DNA from: Candidatus Pseudothioglobus aerophilus
GTDB taxonomy: Bacteria > Pseudomonadota > Gammaproteobacteria > PS1 > Pseudothioglobaceae
DNA length: 48,088 nt
Direction: 5' to 3'
NCBI GenBank assembly: GCA_014384565.1
Contig: JACNFO010000056.1
Location: 6,373-54,460 of the forward strand
Made by a program: the position numbers and the translations under genes. Below are positions 35,637 to 44,510 of the stretch, piece after piece. The notes below the pieces were generated by a model. It did not search any database. It saw only the letters and a list, made by a program, of their open reading frames with translations, and was not told where the DNA came from. Within the stretch, counting starts at the first letter, position 1, and every line of letters starts with the position of its first letter.

Positions 35637-37717
35637 TGAATCAATGGCGCCTTGACACTCTTGATCAAACTTTAGTTTTATCATCTTTAAATGATAGGCT
35701 TCCAGGTGTTATATATTGGGGCAGTCGTTTACCTGATAATGAAAATCTTAACTCCTTATCTACTGCAGTGGCTAAAGATTGGGGAGACAACTTACTGGAC
35801 AAAGTTCCAGAGTTATCTGTCTTACCTGAGCAGTCTGCAAATTTTCCAGGACAGCTTGGATGCAAAATGAGAGGCCTTGATGGAATGATTCTCTCTAGTA
35901 ACTTTGTTTTTCTAAAAGACGAAGCAAAAGACAACTCATTGTCCTTAGTATTTTTGGACAAAGCCATAGAGCAAACATATACATTGACAATCATTTCCTT
36001 TGAAGAAAGTAATACGTTTAGTCTTAGTGCCAAAATTGACAGCAAAAAGCCAATATTTATGGACTGGTTTTCTGCTCCAGTAATTCTAGCACCTCAAAAT
36101 AGTAATGAAATGATTGACTATGGAGGCCAATGGGGCGGTGAATTTAGAAGCCAAATAACTCCGTGGGTAACTGGTACTCATCTCCGTGAGTCAAGGTCTG
36201 GAACAACAAGTCATGCAAATTTCCCTGGCCTTCTTATTCCAACCATTGAGAGCTCAGAGAATTTAGGGTCTTGTTATGGTTTTCATTATGGCTGGTCTGG
36301 AGGTCATCGTATGGTTGCAGAGCAACTTCCAGATGGTCGTAGGCAAGTTCAATTTGGCAATACTGAAAATAGTGATTTAATTTCTGGAAATAGCTTCGAA
36401 ACAGCAAGGTTATATATTAGCCATTCTAGTAACGGCATTGGTGGGGTTGGTAAGTCATTTCGCTCTCATGTAGCTAATTCAATTATTAAGGCACCTAAAG
36501 ACAATGTTAGGCCTGTTCATTACAATTGCTGGGAGGCTATTTATTTTGATCATAATATTGACCAATTAAAAGAAATAGCTAGCCTTGCTTCTGAAATTGG
36601 TGCTGAAAGGTTTGTACTTGATGATGGTTGGTTTAAAGGACGTGATAGTGCTAACTCTAGTCTTGGTGACTGGGATGTTGATAAGAATAAATATCCTAAA
36701 GGGTTGCAACCATTAATTAACCATATCCATTCTCTTAAAATGTCTTTTGGTTTGTGGTTTGAGCCTGAGATGGTTAGCCCTAATAGTGATCTTTATCGAC
36801 AGCATCCTGAATGGATAATGGGCCATAATGACCAAACTCTTGGACGAGATCAGTTGGTTCTTAATATTGCCATAAAAGATGTTGAAGATTACCTTTTTAA
36901 GAAAATTTCGGCATTGTTAACTGAGTACCCAGTTGAGTATATTAAGTGGGACCATAATCGAGTTCTGCCTTATCCTGATGCTTCGCAAACAAAAAGCTTG
37001 TATGTTCTTCTAAAGCGAATTAGATTGGCGCACCCAAAAGTTGAAATTGAATCCTGCTCATCAGGGGGTGGACGAATAGATTATGGCATTTTAGAAAATA
37101 CACAAAGGGTTTGGTTGTCTGATAGTAATGATGCAATTGAAAGGTTACGTATTCAGCATGAGGCAATTTTATGGTTGCCTACTTCGATAACAGGCAGTCA
37201 TGTTGGGCCAAAGGTTTGTCATACTTCTGGGCGTGAACTTCCATTAGCATTCAGAGCGTGGGTGGCAGCTCAAAGGCATATGGGATTTGAGATGGATCCT
37301 CGTGAACTGTCACTTTCAGATAAAGCACTACTAAAAGCCGTTACTAACTGGTGGAAGGAGAATCGTGAGTGGATGAAAGATGCAAATATTTTACGATTAC
37401 CTTGTGTCGATAAAAGCATAACCGCTGAAATTCAAATTAATTCAAGCGAGAATCACTTTGTTGTTTTCGCTGGCCAAAATGCAATGTCCGAATTTAGCTC
37501 ACCAGTCCCATTGGTCCTATCTGGGCTCGACTCAATGGCAATGTATAATGTCTCGTTATACAACAAAAATCATATCAACTCTCTTGGTAAATCAAATGGT
37601 GGTCTTTTGCAAAAAACTTTGAAGCTTAGTGGGCAATTTTTAATGAACCATGGACTGCAGTTACCTAAAGCTTTTCCAGCTAGCATGATGGTAATAGAAG
37701 GGGATAAGGCTGCATGA
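35636..37717 (+). CDS. Alpha-galactosidase, GH36 family
   Basis: I start this 693-residue protein at ATG 35636, overlapping the permease stop, because the longer reading frame to 35513 lies inside the permease gene. GH36 features: FVLDDGWFKGR at 326-336, FGLWFEPEMVSP at 371-382, nucleophile D439 in YIKWDHNR and acid/base D496 in WLSDSNDAIERL. It should remove terminal alpha-linked galactose. No signal peptide, so it acts on imported substrate in the cytoplasm. N-terminal beta-sandwich (about 1-290), central barrel (290-610), small C-terminal domain. Neighbours suggest the released galactose is oxidised, not phosphorylated. Its stop overlaps the dehydratase start by 4 bases. Confidence 0.92.
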   Translation: MNQWRLDTLDQTLVLSSLNDRLPGVIYWGSRLPDNENLNSLSTAVAKDWGDNLLDKVPELSVLPEQSANFPGQLGCKMRGLDGMILSSNFVFLKDEAKDNSLSLVFLDKAIEQTYTLTIISFEESNTFSLSAKIDSKKPIFMDWFSAPVILAPQNSNEMIDYGGQWGGEFRSQITPWVTGTHLRESRSGTTSHANFPGLLIPTIESSENLGSCYGFHYGWSGGHRMVAEQLPDGRRQVQFGNTENSDLISGNSFETARLYISHSSNGIGGVGKSFRSHVANSIIKAPKDNVRPVHYNCWEAIYFDHNIDQLKEIASLASEIGAERFVLDDGWFKGRDSANSSLGDWDVDKNKYPKGLQPLINHIHSLKMSFGLWFEPEMVSPNSDLYRQHPEWIMGHNDQTLGRDQLVLNIAIKDVEDYLFKKISALLTEYPVEYIKWDHNRVLPYPDASQTKSLYVLLKRIRLAHPKVEIESCSSGGGRIDYGILENTQRVWLSDSNDAIERLRIQHEAILWLPTSITGSHVGPKVCHTSGRELPLAFRAWVAAQRHMGFEMDPRELSLSDKALLKAVTNWWKENREWMKDANILRLPCVDKSITAEIQINSSENHFVVFAGQNAMSEFSSPVPLVLSGLDSMAMYNVSLYNKNHINSLGKSNGGLLQKTLKLSGQFLMNHGLQLPKAFPASMMVIEGDKAA

Positions 37718-39429
37718 ATAAAGCTAATAAGCGTCGATCATCGAATTGGTATGGAAAAATGGATAAAGATGGTTTTATTCATCGCAGCTGGATGAAAAGC
37801 CAAGGCTTCCCAGACCATGTTTTTGATGGGCGCCCAATAATTGGTATATGCAATACTTGGTCTGAGTTAACCCCGTGTAATGCAGGTTTAAGAACTTTAG
37901 CTGAAGGCGTTAAGAGAGGTGTTTGGGAGGCAGGAGGATTGCCACTTGAGTTCCCTGTAATGTCATTAGGTGAGACCCAAATGAAACCAACCGCAATGCT
38001 TTTTCGAAACCTTTTATCTATGGATGTGGAGGAAAGTATTCGTGCTTATGGAATTGATGGCGTTGTTTTACTCGGTGGCTGTGATAAAACTACCCCAGGA
38101 CAATTAATGGGGGCAGCAAGTGTCGATTTGCCGACAATTGTTGTTTCTTCTGGCCCAATGCTTAATGGTAAATATAAAGGCCAAGATATTGGTTCTGGAA
38201 CTGATGTTTGGCGCTTTTCTGAAGACGTTAGAGCGGGTGATATGTCTTTGCAAGATTTTATGTCTGCTGAGACAGGAATGAGCCGCTCATCGGGGGTTTG
38301 CATGACAATGGGGACTGCATCCACAATGGCAAGCTTGGTTGAAGGGATGGGCTTAAGTTTACCAACGAATGCGGCTATTCCAGCCGTTGATGCAAGGAGA
38401 ATGGCTCTTGCGCATATGACAGGAAAGCGCATCGTAGAGATGGTTGAAGAGGGTTTGAACTTATCAAAAGTTTTAACAAAAGAGAGCTTTCAAAATGCGA
38501 TTACATTGAACAGCGCAGTTGGCGGTTCAACTAATTCAGTAATTCACTTGTTGGCTTTAGCCGGAAGAGCTGAAATTGAACTTACTTTGGAGGACTTTGA
38601 GAAAGCGGCAGATATACCGCTTCTTGTTAATTGTATGCCTTCAGGTAAGTACCTAATGGAAGATTTTTGTTATGCTGGTGGAGTTCCTGCAGTATTGGAA
38701 CAAATTAAGAATCATATAAAACCTGCAAATACGATTTTAAATAAAGACATAACTAATTACTTTAAAGGCGCTGAAACATTCAATGAGGACGTTATTCGGC
38801 CAATAAATAACCCACTGAAGCCTGCTGCAGGTTTAAAAGTCTTGAAAGGGAATTTAGCTCCAAATGGAGCAATTATTAAGCCTGCTGCTGCAACAGAAGA
38901 ATTGTTAAAGCACGAAGGTTTGGCTTATGTATTTGAAGACATTGAAGATCTAAAGGCTAATATTGATAGACCTGACCTTGCAGTAACAAAAGATTCTATT
39001 CTAGTTTTAAAGGGGTGTGGGCCAAAGGGCTATCCAGGAATGCCTGAGGTTGGTAATATGCCCATACCAAAGGTATTAATTGAGCAGGGTGTTCGAGATA
39101 TGATACGTATTTCAGATGCTCGAATGTCAGGCACTGCCTTTGGAACTATAGTGCTTCATGTGTCTCCTGAGGCAAATGTAGGTGGCCCTATTTCAATAGT
39201 TGAGACTGGTGACCTTATTCGGCTTGATGCTTTTAATGGAGTACTTGAGCTTTTAGTTGCAGAGTCTGAAATTGATAAACGTCTTAAGGCAAGGAAAGAG
39301 CCAAAAGTAAATTACACCCGTGGATACGCAAAACTTTATATTGATCATGTCATGCAAGCTGACAAAGGTGCAGACTTAGACTTCCTAGTAGGCAAAGACA
39401 CTCGCCTTCCAACACGAGAATCTCATTAA
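37714..39429 (+). CDS. Sugar-acid dehydratase, IlvD/Edd family (probable galactonate dehydratase)
   Basis: This 571-residue IlvD/Edd protein has iron-sulfur ligands C55 (LTPCNAG), C123 (GGCDKTTPG) and C196 (SSGVCMTMGT), spaced almost as in the pentonate/hexonate branch of the family ([2Fe-2S] L-arabinonate dehydratase type). It is unlikely to be branched-chain IlvD, since no biosynthetic genes are near and sugar enzymes surround it. With galactonolactonase, KDGal kinase and KDPGal aldolase in the same operon, the expected reaction is D-galactonate to 2-keto-3-deoxygalactonate. That job is done in E. coli by the unrelated enolase-family DgoD. Substrate inferred from context. Confidence 0.85.
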   Translation: MNKANKRRSSNWYGKMDKDGFIHRSWMKSQGFPDHVFDGRPIIGICNTWSELTPCNAGLRTLAEGVKRGVWEAGGLPLEFPVMSLGETQMKPTAMLFRNLLSMDVEESIRAYGIDGVVLLGGCDKTTPGQLMGAASVDLPTIVVSSGPMLNGKYKGQDIGSGTDVWRFSEDVRAGDMSLQDFMSAETGMSRSSGVCMTMGTASTMASLVEGMGLSLPTNAAIPAVDARRMALAHMTGKRIVEMVEEGLNLSKVLTKESFQNAITLNSAVGGSTNSVIHLLALAGRAEIELTLEDFEKAADIPLLVNCMPSGKYLMEDFCYAGGVPAVLEQIKNHIKPANTILNKDITNYFKGAETFNEDVIRPINNPLKPAAGLKVLKGNLAPNGAIIKPAAATEELLKHEGLAYVFEDIEDLKANIDRPDLAVTKDSILVLKGCGPKGYPGMPEVGNMPIPKVLIEQGVRDMIRISDARMSGTAFGTIVLHVSPEANVGGPISIVETGDLIRLDAFNGVLELLVAESEIDKRLKARKEPKVNYTRGYAKLYIDHVMQADKGADLDFLVGKDTRLPTRESH

Positions 39430-40199
39430 TGAATAATTACGCAATTTTTAAAGATTTAGAGGATGCTTCAGTTTTTATAACTGGAGGTGGCTCAGGAATA
39501 GGAGCTTCATTGACAGAAGGCTTTTTAGCTCAAGGCGCTAAAGTTGCTTTTGTACAGAGATCAGATTGTGATGAATTTCTAGATGAAATTTCCTCAAAAT
39601 ATAAATATAATCCCTTATTTATTAAATGTGATATTACTGATATTGGTGCTCTAAAGTCTGCAATTTCAGATGCGAGTAAGGCTAATGGTGGGATTAATGT
39701 GCTTATAAATAATGCCGCTAATGACACACGCCATACCCTTGATGCTATGACAACAGAAGAATGGGATCAGTCAATTAATATTAATCTAAGGCCTCATTTC
39801 TTTACAGCACAGGCTGTGGCGCCTTTTATGAGAACTCAAGGTGGCGGCAGTATTATTAATTTTTCATCAAACTCTTACATGATGGGCAATGCTGGCTTGC
39901 CTGCTTATGTTACTTCTAAAGCTGGTATTACAGGCCTAACAAGAAGTTTAGCGAGAGAACTTGGTGTTGATGGTATTAGAGTGAACACATTAATCCCAGG
40001 TTGGGTTTTAACTGAAAGACAGCTAAAGCTTTGGGCAAATGAAAAAGATTTAGCAATTCACATGGATAAACAATGCATTAAGGAACACTTATTGCCTAAT
40101 GATTTAATTGACTCCACTTTATTTTTAGCTTCAAATGCATCACGAATGATGACTGGCCAAGCTTTAGTGATAGATGGTGGCGTAGTAGTTACAGGATAA
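39429..40199 (+). CDS. Short-chain dehydrogenase (probable galactose 1-dehydrogenase)
   Basis: This 256-residue classical SDR has dinucleotide-binding GGGSGIG at 19-25, NNAAN at 95-99, Ser 146 or 147 in INFSSNSY, catalytic Y160 and K164 in YVTSKAG, and the TGQALVIDGGVVVTG C-terminus. In the operon it is the only candidate for oxidising galactose to galactonolactone, the first De Ley-Doudoroff step; several bacterial sugar 1-dehydrogenases are SDRs. Substrate is inferred; oxidation of another aldose or sugar alcohol is possible. Its first base overlaps the dehydratase stop. Confidence 0.78.
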   Translation: MNNYAIFKDLEDASVFITGGGSGIGASLTEGFLAQGAKVAFVQRSDCDEFLDEISSKYKYNPLFIKCDITDIGALKSAISDASKANGGINVLINNAANDTRHTLDAMTTEEWDQSININLRPHFFTAQAVAPFMRTQGGGSIINFSSNSYMMGNAGLPAYVTSKAGITGLTRSLARELGVDGIRVNTLIPGWVLTERQLKLWANEKDLAIHMDKQCIKEHLLPNDLIDSTLFLASNASRMMTGQALVIDGGVVVTG

Positions 40200-40206
40200 A
40201 ATAATA

Positions 40207-41118
40207 ATGAGAGATATTAAAGCTAAATGGATTGCTGCAGATTGGGGAACAACCCATATGCGCGCTTGGGCTATTGACAAAAAAGGCGAAGTTCTTGCTT
40301 ACAGTGAATCGAATGAAGGCATGAAAGATCTCCAGCAGAATGAGTTCGAGCCAGTATTATTGCGCCTTATTGAAAACTGGTTAGATAATAAAAAAATAAC
40401 ACCTATTATGGCTTGTGGAATGGTTGGTGCTCGTCAAGGGTGGGTTGAAACACCATATTTAAAAACACCATGCGTTCCTATCGATAAAACTCAACTTACA
40501 GTTGCCAGTACTAAGGATCCACGGATACAAGTTAACCTAGTTCCGGGAGTAATGCAGCATAAGCCTGCAGATATTATGAGGGGCGAGGAAACTCAAATTG
40601 CTGGATTTATTAAAGAAAATCCAAGCTTTGATGGTATCGTTTGCCTTCCTGGTACGCATACAAAATGGGTAAATGTAAGGGCAGGTCAAATAGAAAAATT
40701 TAGAACTTTTATGACGGGTGAGCTTTTTGGCGTAATTTCTAATAACACTTTAATTAAGCACTCAATTGAGTCAGAAGGGTGGGATCAAGTTAGTTTTGAT
40801 AGCGGAGTTATTAAGGGTTTTGACAACCCAGGTCTAATTGCTTCGGATCTTTTTTCATTACGATCTGAATCAATAGTTAATGATTTAGATTCTAACTCTG
40901 CAAGAGCAACTCTCTCTGGATTGCTATTAGGAGTTGAGCTCAACGGAGCAATAAGTTACTGGAAAGACAAAAAAGTAATCCTTATTGGCTCAGAGCTTCT
41001 AACTAATAATTATCAAAAAGGATTAAAAATACTTGGTGGTGAGAGTCATGCTTTCAGCCTTGAGGCTGCAACATTATCAGGACTGACCTCTGCTTATATG
41101 GAGCTGCACTCTGAATAA
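40207..41118 (+). CDS. dgoK: 2-Dehydro-3-deoxygalactonokinase
   Basis: This 303-residue DgoK-family kinase phosphorylates 2-keto-3-deoxygalactonate with ATP at C6. It starts with IAADWGTTHMRAWAIDKKGEV, the family's nucleotide-binding start, and has ACGMVGARQGWVETPY at 69-84, PGTHTKWVNV at about 155-164 and FMTGELFGVI. Length fits (about 290-310). It lies between the SDR and the aldolase, exactly as needed. DgoK is distinct from ribokinase-type KDG kinases, which supports the galactonate (not gluconate) route. Confidence 0.92.
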   Translation: MRDIKAKWIAADWGTTHMRAWAIDKKGEVLAYSESNEGMKDLQQNEFEPVLLRLIENWLDNKKITPIMACGMVGARQGWVETPYLKTPCVPIDKTQLTVASTKDPRIQVNLVPGVMQHKPADIMRGEETQIAGFIKENPSFDGIVCLPGTHTKWVNVRAGQIEKFRTFMTGELFGVISNNTLIKHSIESEGWDQVSFDSGVIKGFDNPGLIASDLFSLRSESIVNDLDSNSARATLSGLLLGVELNGAISYWKDKKVILIGSELLTNNYQKGLKILGGESHAFSLEAATLSGLTSAYMELHSE

Positions 41119-41128
41119 GAGTAAGAAT

Positions 41129-41734
41129 ATGAATAGAAATATAATTGCTATATTACGAGGTGTTAAACCAAAAGAGGTTCTTGATATAGCTCATGTTATT
41201 GTTAAAGCCGGAATAAGCCAAGTCGAAGTGCCTCTTAATTCACCTAATGCTTTTGAAAGCATTGAGCTGCTTCGTGATGAATTTGAAGGATCAATTCAAT
41301 TTGGCGCTGGAACAGTAACAGATATAAAGCAGGTTGAAGTTCTTGCTACAATTGGTGTTAATTTTATTGTTTCGCCTAATTTTAATTCCGGTGTTGTTAA
41401 AGCAACTAAAGAGGCAAATATATTGAGCTATCCAGGAGTCATAACTCCAACAGAGTGTTTCTCTGCGATACATTGTGGAGCTGATGGTTTAAAGTTTTTC
41501 CCAGCCTCTCTTATTGGAGAAGACAATTTAATCGCATTAAAGGCTGTTTTGCCAGAAGATATACCACTTTTTATGGTTGGCGGTGTTGGTCCAAAAAACT
41601 TTGCATCTTGGATTAAAGCCGGTGCTACTGGTTTTGGAATAGGGTCAGGGCTATATAAGGCTGGCGAATCATCTGAAATAGTCTCTAAAAAAGCTGAATC
41701 AATTGTTTTGGCTTATGATGAATCGCAAAAATGA
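41129..41734 (+). CDS. dgoA: 2-Dehydro-3-deoxy-6-phosphogalactonate aldolase
   Basis: This 201-residue class I aldolase of the KDPG/KDPGal family splits KDPGal into pyruvate and glyceraldehyde-3-phosphate. E33 in VEVPLNSPNAFESI and Schiff-base K122 in LKFFPASLIG correspond to the E and K of E. coli DgoA. The VPLNSP stretch is typical of the galactonate enzyme; Eda usually has VTLRT there. It precedes the lactonase with a 4-base overlap and follows dgoK by 10 bp. Confidence 0.92.
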   Translation: MNRNIIAILRGVKPKEVLDIAHVIVKAGISQVEVPLNSPNAFESIELLRDEFEGSIQFGAGTVTDIKQVEVLATIGVNFIVSPNFNSGVVKATKEANILSYPGVITPTECFSAIHCGADGLKFFPASLIGEDNLIALKAVLPEDIPLFMVGGVGPKNFASWIKAGATGFGIGSGLYKAGESSEIVSKKAESIVLAYDESQK

Positions 41735-42594
41735 TAAGTGACTATCTTCCCTTAGATTCTTCTGATTTGGGTGAAGGCCCATTATGGCATCCAAAACTAA
41801 AGTCTCTATTCTGGTTTGATATAAATTCCTTTAAGATGCATAACTGGAATAACTCTAAACTTAAAACTTGGGTATTTTCTGAGCCAGTTTCAGCTGCAGG
41901 ATGGATTGATGAGGAGCACTTAATGGTTGCGACTGCATCCTCATTAACTAAACTTACCTTAGCAACTAATGAAAGAGAGGTGATCGTTGATTTAGAGGCT
42001 GACATGGTTCATACTCGATCAAATGATGGGCGCGCTGATCCATGGGGCGGTTTTTGGATCAGTACAATGGGGCTTAATGCGGAAGCAGATGCTGGTTCTA
42101 TTTATCGCTTCTATAAAGGTGAGCTAAGACATTTACACCAAAATATTACAATCCCTAATAGCATTTGCTTTTCCCCAGATAAAAAGTTTGGATATTTTGC
42201 AGATACACGTAAACAGAAAATTTGGAAGCAGAAATTAGATGAATCTAGTGGATGGCCCACTCACGAACCAGTTATTTTTGTTGATCTTGAGTCTCAAGGT
42301 CTTCGTCCTGATGGCTCGGTGTGTGATAGTGAGGGATTTCTATGGAATGCTCAGTATGGCGCCTCTAGACTAGCAAGATATAGTTCTAACGGTCAATTAG
42401 ATCAAGTAGTTAACTTTCCAGTTTCTCAAGTTACTTGCCCTGCTTTTGGCGGTGATTCATTAAATACTATTTATACTACTTCGGCCTATCAGAACTTAAA
42501 TAGTGAAAATTTAAAAGCTGAGCCTTTAGCTGGTAAAGTATTTTATTTTCAATCAGAGATAACTGGTTTAGCTGAATATCAAGTTATAGCGTGA
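41731..42594 (+). CDS. SMP-30/gluconolactonase-family lactonase (probable galactonolactonase)
   Basis: This 287-residue six-bladed propeller of the SMP-30/regucalcin family has probable divalent-metal ligands E15 (LGEGPLWH), N143 (IPNSICFSPD) and D194 (LRPDGSVCD), with substrate-contacting N98 and R101 in SNDGRADPWGGFW. It hydrolyses aldonolactones to aldonates. In this operon it should convert galactonolactone (from the SDR) to galactonate. Length and motifs are normal. It overlaps dgoA by 4 bases and is followed after 7 bases by the beta-galactosidase gene. Confidence 0.88.
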   Translation: MISDYLPLDSSDLGEGPLWHPKLKSLFWFDINSFKMHNWNNSKLKTWVFSEPVSAAGWIDEEHLMVATASSLTKLTLATNEREVIVDLEADMVHTRSNDGRADPWGGFWISTMGLNAEADAGSIYRFYKGELRHLHQNITIPNSICFSPDKKFGYFADTRKQKIWKQKLDESSGWPTHEPVIFVDLESQGLRPDGSVCDSEGFLWNAQYGASRLARYSSNGQLDQVVNFPVSQVTCPAFGGDSLNTIYTTSAYQNLNSENLKAEPLAGKVFYFQSEITGLAEYQVIA

Positions 42595-42601
42595 GGAGAT
42601 T

Positions 42602-44503
42602 ATGATTCCAAAACTAGGAAGTTGCTATTACCCAGAACATTGGTCAGAGACTCAATGGGAAAAAGATGCTAAGGATATGATAGAGTCAGGCTTAACTTGG
42701 GTTCGAATAGGTGAATTTGCCTGGAGCCGATTAGAGCCTGAAGAGGGTGCTCAAAATTTTAAATGGCTTGACCGAGCTATTGAAGTATTAGGAAATGCTG
42801 GATTGAATGTGGTTATGAGCACTCCAACTGCTGCTCCTCCAAGGTGGGTTGTAGATAAATGGCCGGATATGCTACTTGTTGATTCTGATGGACGTTCTCG
42901 TAAATTTGGCTCAAGAAGACACTACTGTTTCTCTCATCAAGGCTATCTCCAGGAGTCATCAAGGATTACAAGGTTTGTTGCAAAGCGGTATGGAAAAAAT
43001 CCTTATATTAAAGCATGGCAACTAGATAATGAATATGGCTGTCACGACACTACCTTGTCTTTTAGTAATTCATCACAAAGCTCATTTAAGCTCTGGCTGT
43101 CTGACAAATATAAGACGATTGAGAGTCTTAATGAGGCTTGGAGTAATGTTTTCTGGTCAATGGAATACAATAGTTTTGAGCAAATTGATTTACCAAATTT
43201 AACTATTACAGATGCAAATCCTATTCACGAATTAGACTTCAGAAGGTTTAGTTCTGATCAGGTAGTGAAGTTTAACCGCGCCCAAGTTTTAATAATGCGC
43301 GAACATACAAAAATGCCACTAATTCATAACTATATGGGAAAAATTACGGATTTTGATCATTATGAAGTAGGAAATGACTTGGATATTGCTAGTTGGGATA
43401 GTTATCCTTTGGGATTTTTAGAAGATCGATCAACTCAAAATGAAGACTTTAAACTTAAATTTATGCGTTTTGGAGATCCCGACTTCCAGGCATTTCATCA
43501 TGATTTATACAGAACTGTTGGACGCGGCCGTTGGTGGGTAATGGAGCAGCAACCGGGACCCGTGAATTGGGCTCCTTACAACCCTGAACCTGCTCCCGGA
43601 GCGGTTAGGCTTTGGTCTTGGGAGGCTATTGCTCATGGCGCAGAAGTGGTAAGTTATTTTCGCTGGAGACAGGCTCCTTTTGCTCAGGAACAAATGCATG
43701 CCGGCCTGCAAAGGCCAGATGGTGAAAGTGCGCCCGGTTTAACTCAAGCCTCGCAAGTTAATTCTGAGTTAAAAGAATTTGATGGCATTCAGCAAGTTCA
43801 ATCAAAGGTTGCTATAATTTTTGATTATGAAAGCTGTTGGGCATGGGAAATTCAACCTCAAGGTAAAGACTTTAGTTACTTTGAATTAGTTTATGAATAC
43901 TATAAGGCTCTTCGAAGCCTTGGTTTATCAGTTGATATACTCCCTCCAAATCAAAAAGATTTGACTGGATATAAAATTGTACTTGCTCCTGGACTAATGC
44001 ATTTTGATACAGATCTTAAGGCGGCAATTCAATCCTTTGAAGGCATTTTAATTTCAGGTCCAAGATCTGGCTCAAAAACATTAGATATGGCTATTCCAAA
44101 AGATTTACCACCAGAAGTTCCTGGCGTTGTTGGTACTGTTGCTAGTGTTGAGTCTTTGAGGCCAAATGCCAGTATTTCAATTAAAGCTGGAGGTAGTTTT
44201 AATCGCTGGATGGAAACTTTAGTAGATTGTGATAATGTTATTGAGGAATGTGAGGATGGCCGTCCAGCAGTCATTGGACAAAAAAATAGACTATATTTAA
44301 CGGGTTGGGGTAATCAGGAGGCGTTAACAAGAATATTTAGGGATGCCTGTTTATCTCAAAATATTTCTACAATGGATCTGCCTGATTGCGTTAGAGTTCG
44401 TGAAACACATAAACATCGATTTTGGTTTAACTACAGTGAAAAAGAAACGAATCTCAGTTCAGTTAGTCTTCCTCCTTCTGGGGTTTTCTGGGAACCTCTT
44501 TAA
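42602..44503 (+). CDS. Beta-galactosidase, GH42 family
   Basis: This 633-residue GH42 enzyme starts KLGSCYYPEHWSETQWEKD, the standard N-terminus. Acid/base E144 follows N143 in WQLDNEYGC, and nucleophile E315 is in WWVMEQQPGPVNW. A catalytic barrel (1-380), a trimerisation/Rossmann-like domain (about 390-570) and a short C-terminal strand domain are expected. No signal peptide, hence intracellular. GH42 enzymes usually cleave small beta-galactosides, often not lactose. Paired with a GH36 alpha-galactosidase, it would allow stepwise removal of alpha- then beta-galactose from one imported glycoside. Last gene of the + operon; the convergent ATPase gene ends 7 bp later. Confidence 0.93.
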   Translation: MIPKLGSCYYPEHWSETQWEKDAKDMIESGLTWVRIGEFAWSRLEPEEGAQNFKWLDRAIEVLGNAGLNVVMSTPTAAPPRWVVDKWPDMLLVDSDGRSRKFGSRRHYCFSHQGYLQESSRITRFVAKRYGKNPYIKAWQLDNEYGCHDTTLSFSNSSQSSFKLWLSDKYKTIESLNEAWSNVFWSMEYNSFEQIDLPNLTITDANPIHELDFRRFSSDQVVKFNRAQVLIMREHTKMPLIHNYMGKITDFDHYEVGNDLDIASWDSYPLGFLEDRSTQNEDFKLKFMRFGDPDFQAFHHDLYRTVGRGRWWVMEQQPGPVNWAPYNPEPAPGAVRLWSWEAIAHGAEVVSYFRWRQAPFAQEQMHAGLQRPDGESAPGLTQASQVNSELKEFDGIQQVQSKVAIIFDYESCWAWEIQPQGKDFSYFELVYEYYKALRSLGLSVDILPPNQKDLTGYKIVLAPGLMHFDTDLKAAIQSFEGILISGPRSGSKTLDMAIPKDLPPEVPGVVGTVASVESLRPNASISIKAGGSFNRWMETLVDCDNVIEECEDGRPAVIGQKNRLYLTGWGNQEALTRIFRDACLSQNISTMDLPDCVRVRETHKHRFWFNYSEKETNLSSVSLPPSGVFWEPL

Positions 44504-44510
44504 CAAAAGG

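Noticed and set aside
38046-38432. A 128-codon open frame on the - strand
   Set aside because: It is antisense to the iron-sulfur ligand region of the IlvD/Edd dehydratase and shows no sign of its own coding constraint.
37714-39429. Dihydroxy-acid dehydratase (ilvD) for branched-chain amino acids
   Set aside because: Cys spacing and the surrounding operon point to the sugar-acid branch. No ilv or leu genes are near.
41129-41734. KDPG aldolase (eda)
   Set aside because: The VPLNSP motif and the adjacent dgoK favour the galactonate enzyme.
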